NCBI GenBank assembly: GCA_013362835.1
Contig: JABFVJ010000302.1
Span: 1 to 5,516 of the forward strand
DNA length: 5,516 nucleotides
Reading direction: 5' to 3'
Origin: Nonomuraea sp.
GTDB lineage: Bacteria > Actinomycetota > Actinomycetes > Streptosporangiales > Streptosporangiaceae
Shown here: one piece after another, positions 4,437-5,516 of the stretch
Layout of the letters: each line of letters opens with the position of its first letter
How positions within the stretch are numbered: position 1 is the stretch's first letter
Translations under genes and position numbers: made by a program
The notes under the pieces: generated by a model
The model's database searches: none
Seen by the model: the letters and a program-made list of their open reading frames with translations, nothing else
What the model was told of the DNA's origin: nothing

Positions 4437-5516
4437 TCATCTCGGCTCGCGGTAGTAGGGGTCGGCGACGACGGGTTCCCCGTCCACGTACGAGTACACC
4501 TCGCGCCCGGAGACGAACACCCGCAGCGCCCGGCTCATGACGTCGAGCGGATCGCCGGACCAGATCACGACGTCGCCGTCGAGGCCGGGCCGCAGCGCGC
4601 CCACCCGGTCGTCGATGCCCATGATGCGGGCCGGGTTGAGGGTGATGGAACGCAGGGCCGTGTCGCGGTCGAGCCCTTCCTTGACCGCGAGCGTGGCCTG
4701 GTGGACGAGGAAGTGGATCGGGACCACGGGGTGGTCGGTGGTGATCGCCAGCTCGACCCCGGCGCGGGCCAGGATGCCCGGGTTGCGCAGGGAACGCTGC
4801 CGCAGCTCCACCTTCGACCGCGTGGTGAACAGCGGGCCGATGATGACGGGGACGTTCCGCGCGGCCAGTGTGTCGGCCAGCAGGTGGCCCTCGGTGCCGT
4901 GGTTGACCACGAGCCGGTAGCCGAACTCGTCGGCCAGGCGCAGCGCGGTGGCGATGTCGTCGGCCCGGTGGGTGTGCTGGCACCAGGGCAGCTCGCCGCC
5001 GAGCACCCGCAGCAGGATCTCCAGCGTGCCGTCGCGGTCGAACGGCTTGCCCTCGTCGGCCGCCGCGGCCTTCCTCGCCCGGTAGTCCTGCGCCTTCATG
5101 AACGCGTCGCGGATCACCGCGGCCACGCCCTGCCGGGTGGAGGGCAGCTTCTTCTGGTCGCCGTAGACGCGCTTGGGGTTCTCCCCCAGCGCGCTCTTCA
5201 CGCTCACCGGCTCCTTGACCAGCATCTCGTCGACCGACCTGCCCCAGCACTTGACCGCGACCGTCTGGCCGCCGATCGGGTTGCCGGACCCCGGCTTGAT
5301 CACGGCCGTGGTGACGCCGCCGGACAGCGCGTCGGCGAAGCCCTGGTCGGCGGGGTTGATGGCGTCGAGCGCGCGCAGCCTGGCCCCGTTGGGGTCGGTC
5401 ATCTCGTTGACGTCGTCGCCCGCCCAGCCCTCGGCCTCCTCGTACACGCCGAGGTGGCCGTGGGCCTCGACGAAGCCGGGCAGCACCCAGGCGCCTCCGG
5501 CGTCGACGACGGTCGC
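4437..5516 (-). CDS. Amidohydrolase, imidazolonepropionase-like (N-terminus outside window)
   Basis: Metal-dependent hydrolase of the amidohydrolase superfamily, in the HutI-like group of uncharacterised amidohydrolases. The visible 359 residues continue unbroken to the window edge; relatives are about 380-400 residues, so some 20-40 residues are missing, including the start. Seen, numbered from the first visible residue: P13-G-F-V-E-A-H19-G-H21, the metal-binding H-x-H; N37-E-M-T-D-P then L-R-A-L-D-A-I-N-P; P75-G-S-G-N-P-I-G-G; G111-E-N-P-K; Q180-H-T-H-R-A-D-D; N205-H-G-T-E-G-H; and T259-T-D261-H-P with the catalytic-type Asp. The C-terminus ends the barrel with L-N-P-A-R-I-M-G and the beta-sandwich G-x-D-G-D-V-V-I-W. 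All expected metal ligands appear intact, so the enzyme should be active. It is not HutI itself by context: no histidine-degradation genes are visible. The substrate is unknown. It is the first visible gene of a possible minus-strand transcript. Confidence 0.92.
   Translation of the reverse strand, partial: ATVVDAGGAWVLPGFVEAHGHLGVYEEAEGWAGDDVNEMTDPNGARLRALDAINPADQGFADALSGGVTTAVIKPGSGNPIGGQTVAVKCWGRSVDEMLVKEPVSVKSALGENPKRVYGDQKKLPSTRQGVAAVIRDAFMKAQDYRARKAAAADEGKPFDRDGTLEILLRVLGGELPWCQHTHRADDIATALRLADEFGYRLVVNHGTEGHLLADTLAARNVPVIIGPLFTTRSKVELRQRSLRNPGILARAGVELAITTDHPVVPIHFLVHQATLAVKEGLDRDTALRSITLNPARIMGIDDRVGALRPGLDGDVVIWSGDPLDVMSRALRVFVSGREVYSYVDGEPVVADPYYREPR

Noticed and set aside
4421..4449. 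Perfect TTGACA -35 hexamer on the plus strand
   Set aside because: No -10-like hexamer at 16-18 nt downstream (the bases there are G/C-rich), and it would transcribe antisense to the amidohydrolase.
3235..4455. 406-codon plus-strand open frame
   Set aside because: Antisense to the PrsW-type gene, which has clear catalytic motifs; the product is Glu/Gln/Arg/His-rich with no fold signature. Long antisense frames are expected at this GC content.
4411..5250. 279-codon minus-strand open frame
   Set aside because: Same strand but different frame from the amidohydrolase, Arg/Gly/Pro-rich, no domain; the amidohydrolase frame holds all conserved motifs.

Overview
This window looks like chromosome from a high-GC Gram-positive actinomycete. 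Coding codons end almost always in G or C, starts are ATG or GTG with purine-rich Shine-Dalgarno sequences, and several genes belong to families common in mycelial actinomycetes. A member of the Streptosporangiales (for example Streptosporangium or Nonomuraea relatives) fits, but this is an impression, not a placement. No rRNA, tRNA, CRISPR array, transposase or integrase is visible.

Layout: the left edge (1-951, minus) is an MFS transporter of the YbjJ type, open at the window edge and missing its C-terminus. It is divergent from a small secreted SapA-like protein (1031-1489, plus); the 79-bp gap holds a TTACGG-N8-CCGTAA dyad. Next, on the plus strand, is an AhpD/carboxymuconolactone decarboxylase-fold protein (1571-2017). 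It is preceded by an exact match to the ECF41 sigma-factor promoter, TGTCACA-N16-CGTC, and genes of this family are the classic ECF41 targets.

From 2018 to 2517 lies an unusual stretch: a good housekeeping-type promoter, a roughly 80-nt leader with two hairpins and four CAAG units spaced 11-12 nt, a 33-residue basic mini-protein, a relatively AT-rich spacer with nested inverted repeats, and a 57-residue basic mini-protein. The two mini-proteins share the C-terminal signature [IL]-D-L-R-x2-[ST]-G-R-[KN]-[LV] and both begin M-K-R. I recognise neither; this pair is the best candidate here for something undescribed.

The right half is on the minus strand, read from high to low coordinates: a HutI-like amidohydrolase (5' end outside the window), a PrsW-type intramembrane protease, and an FMN-binding PPOX-type flavoprotein that meets the 57-residue gene tail to tail at a candidate bidirectional terminator. 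Gaps of 74 and 73 bp among these three genes allow, but do not prove, co-transcription. No single pathway ties the window together. The shared theme is oxidative or envelope-stress type functions (AhpD-like protein, flavoprotein, intramembrane protease, exporter), and that is inference only.
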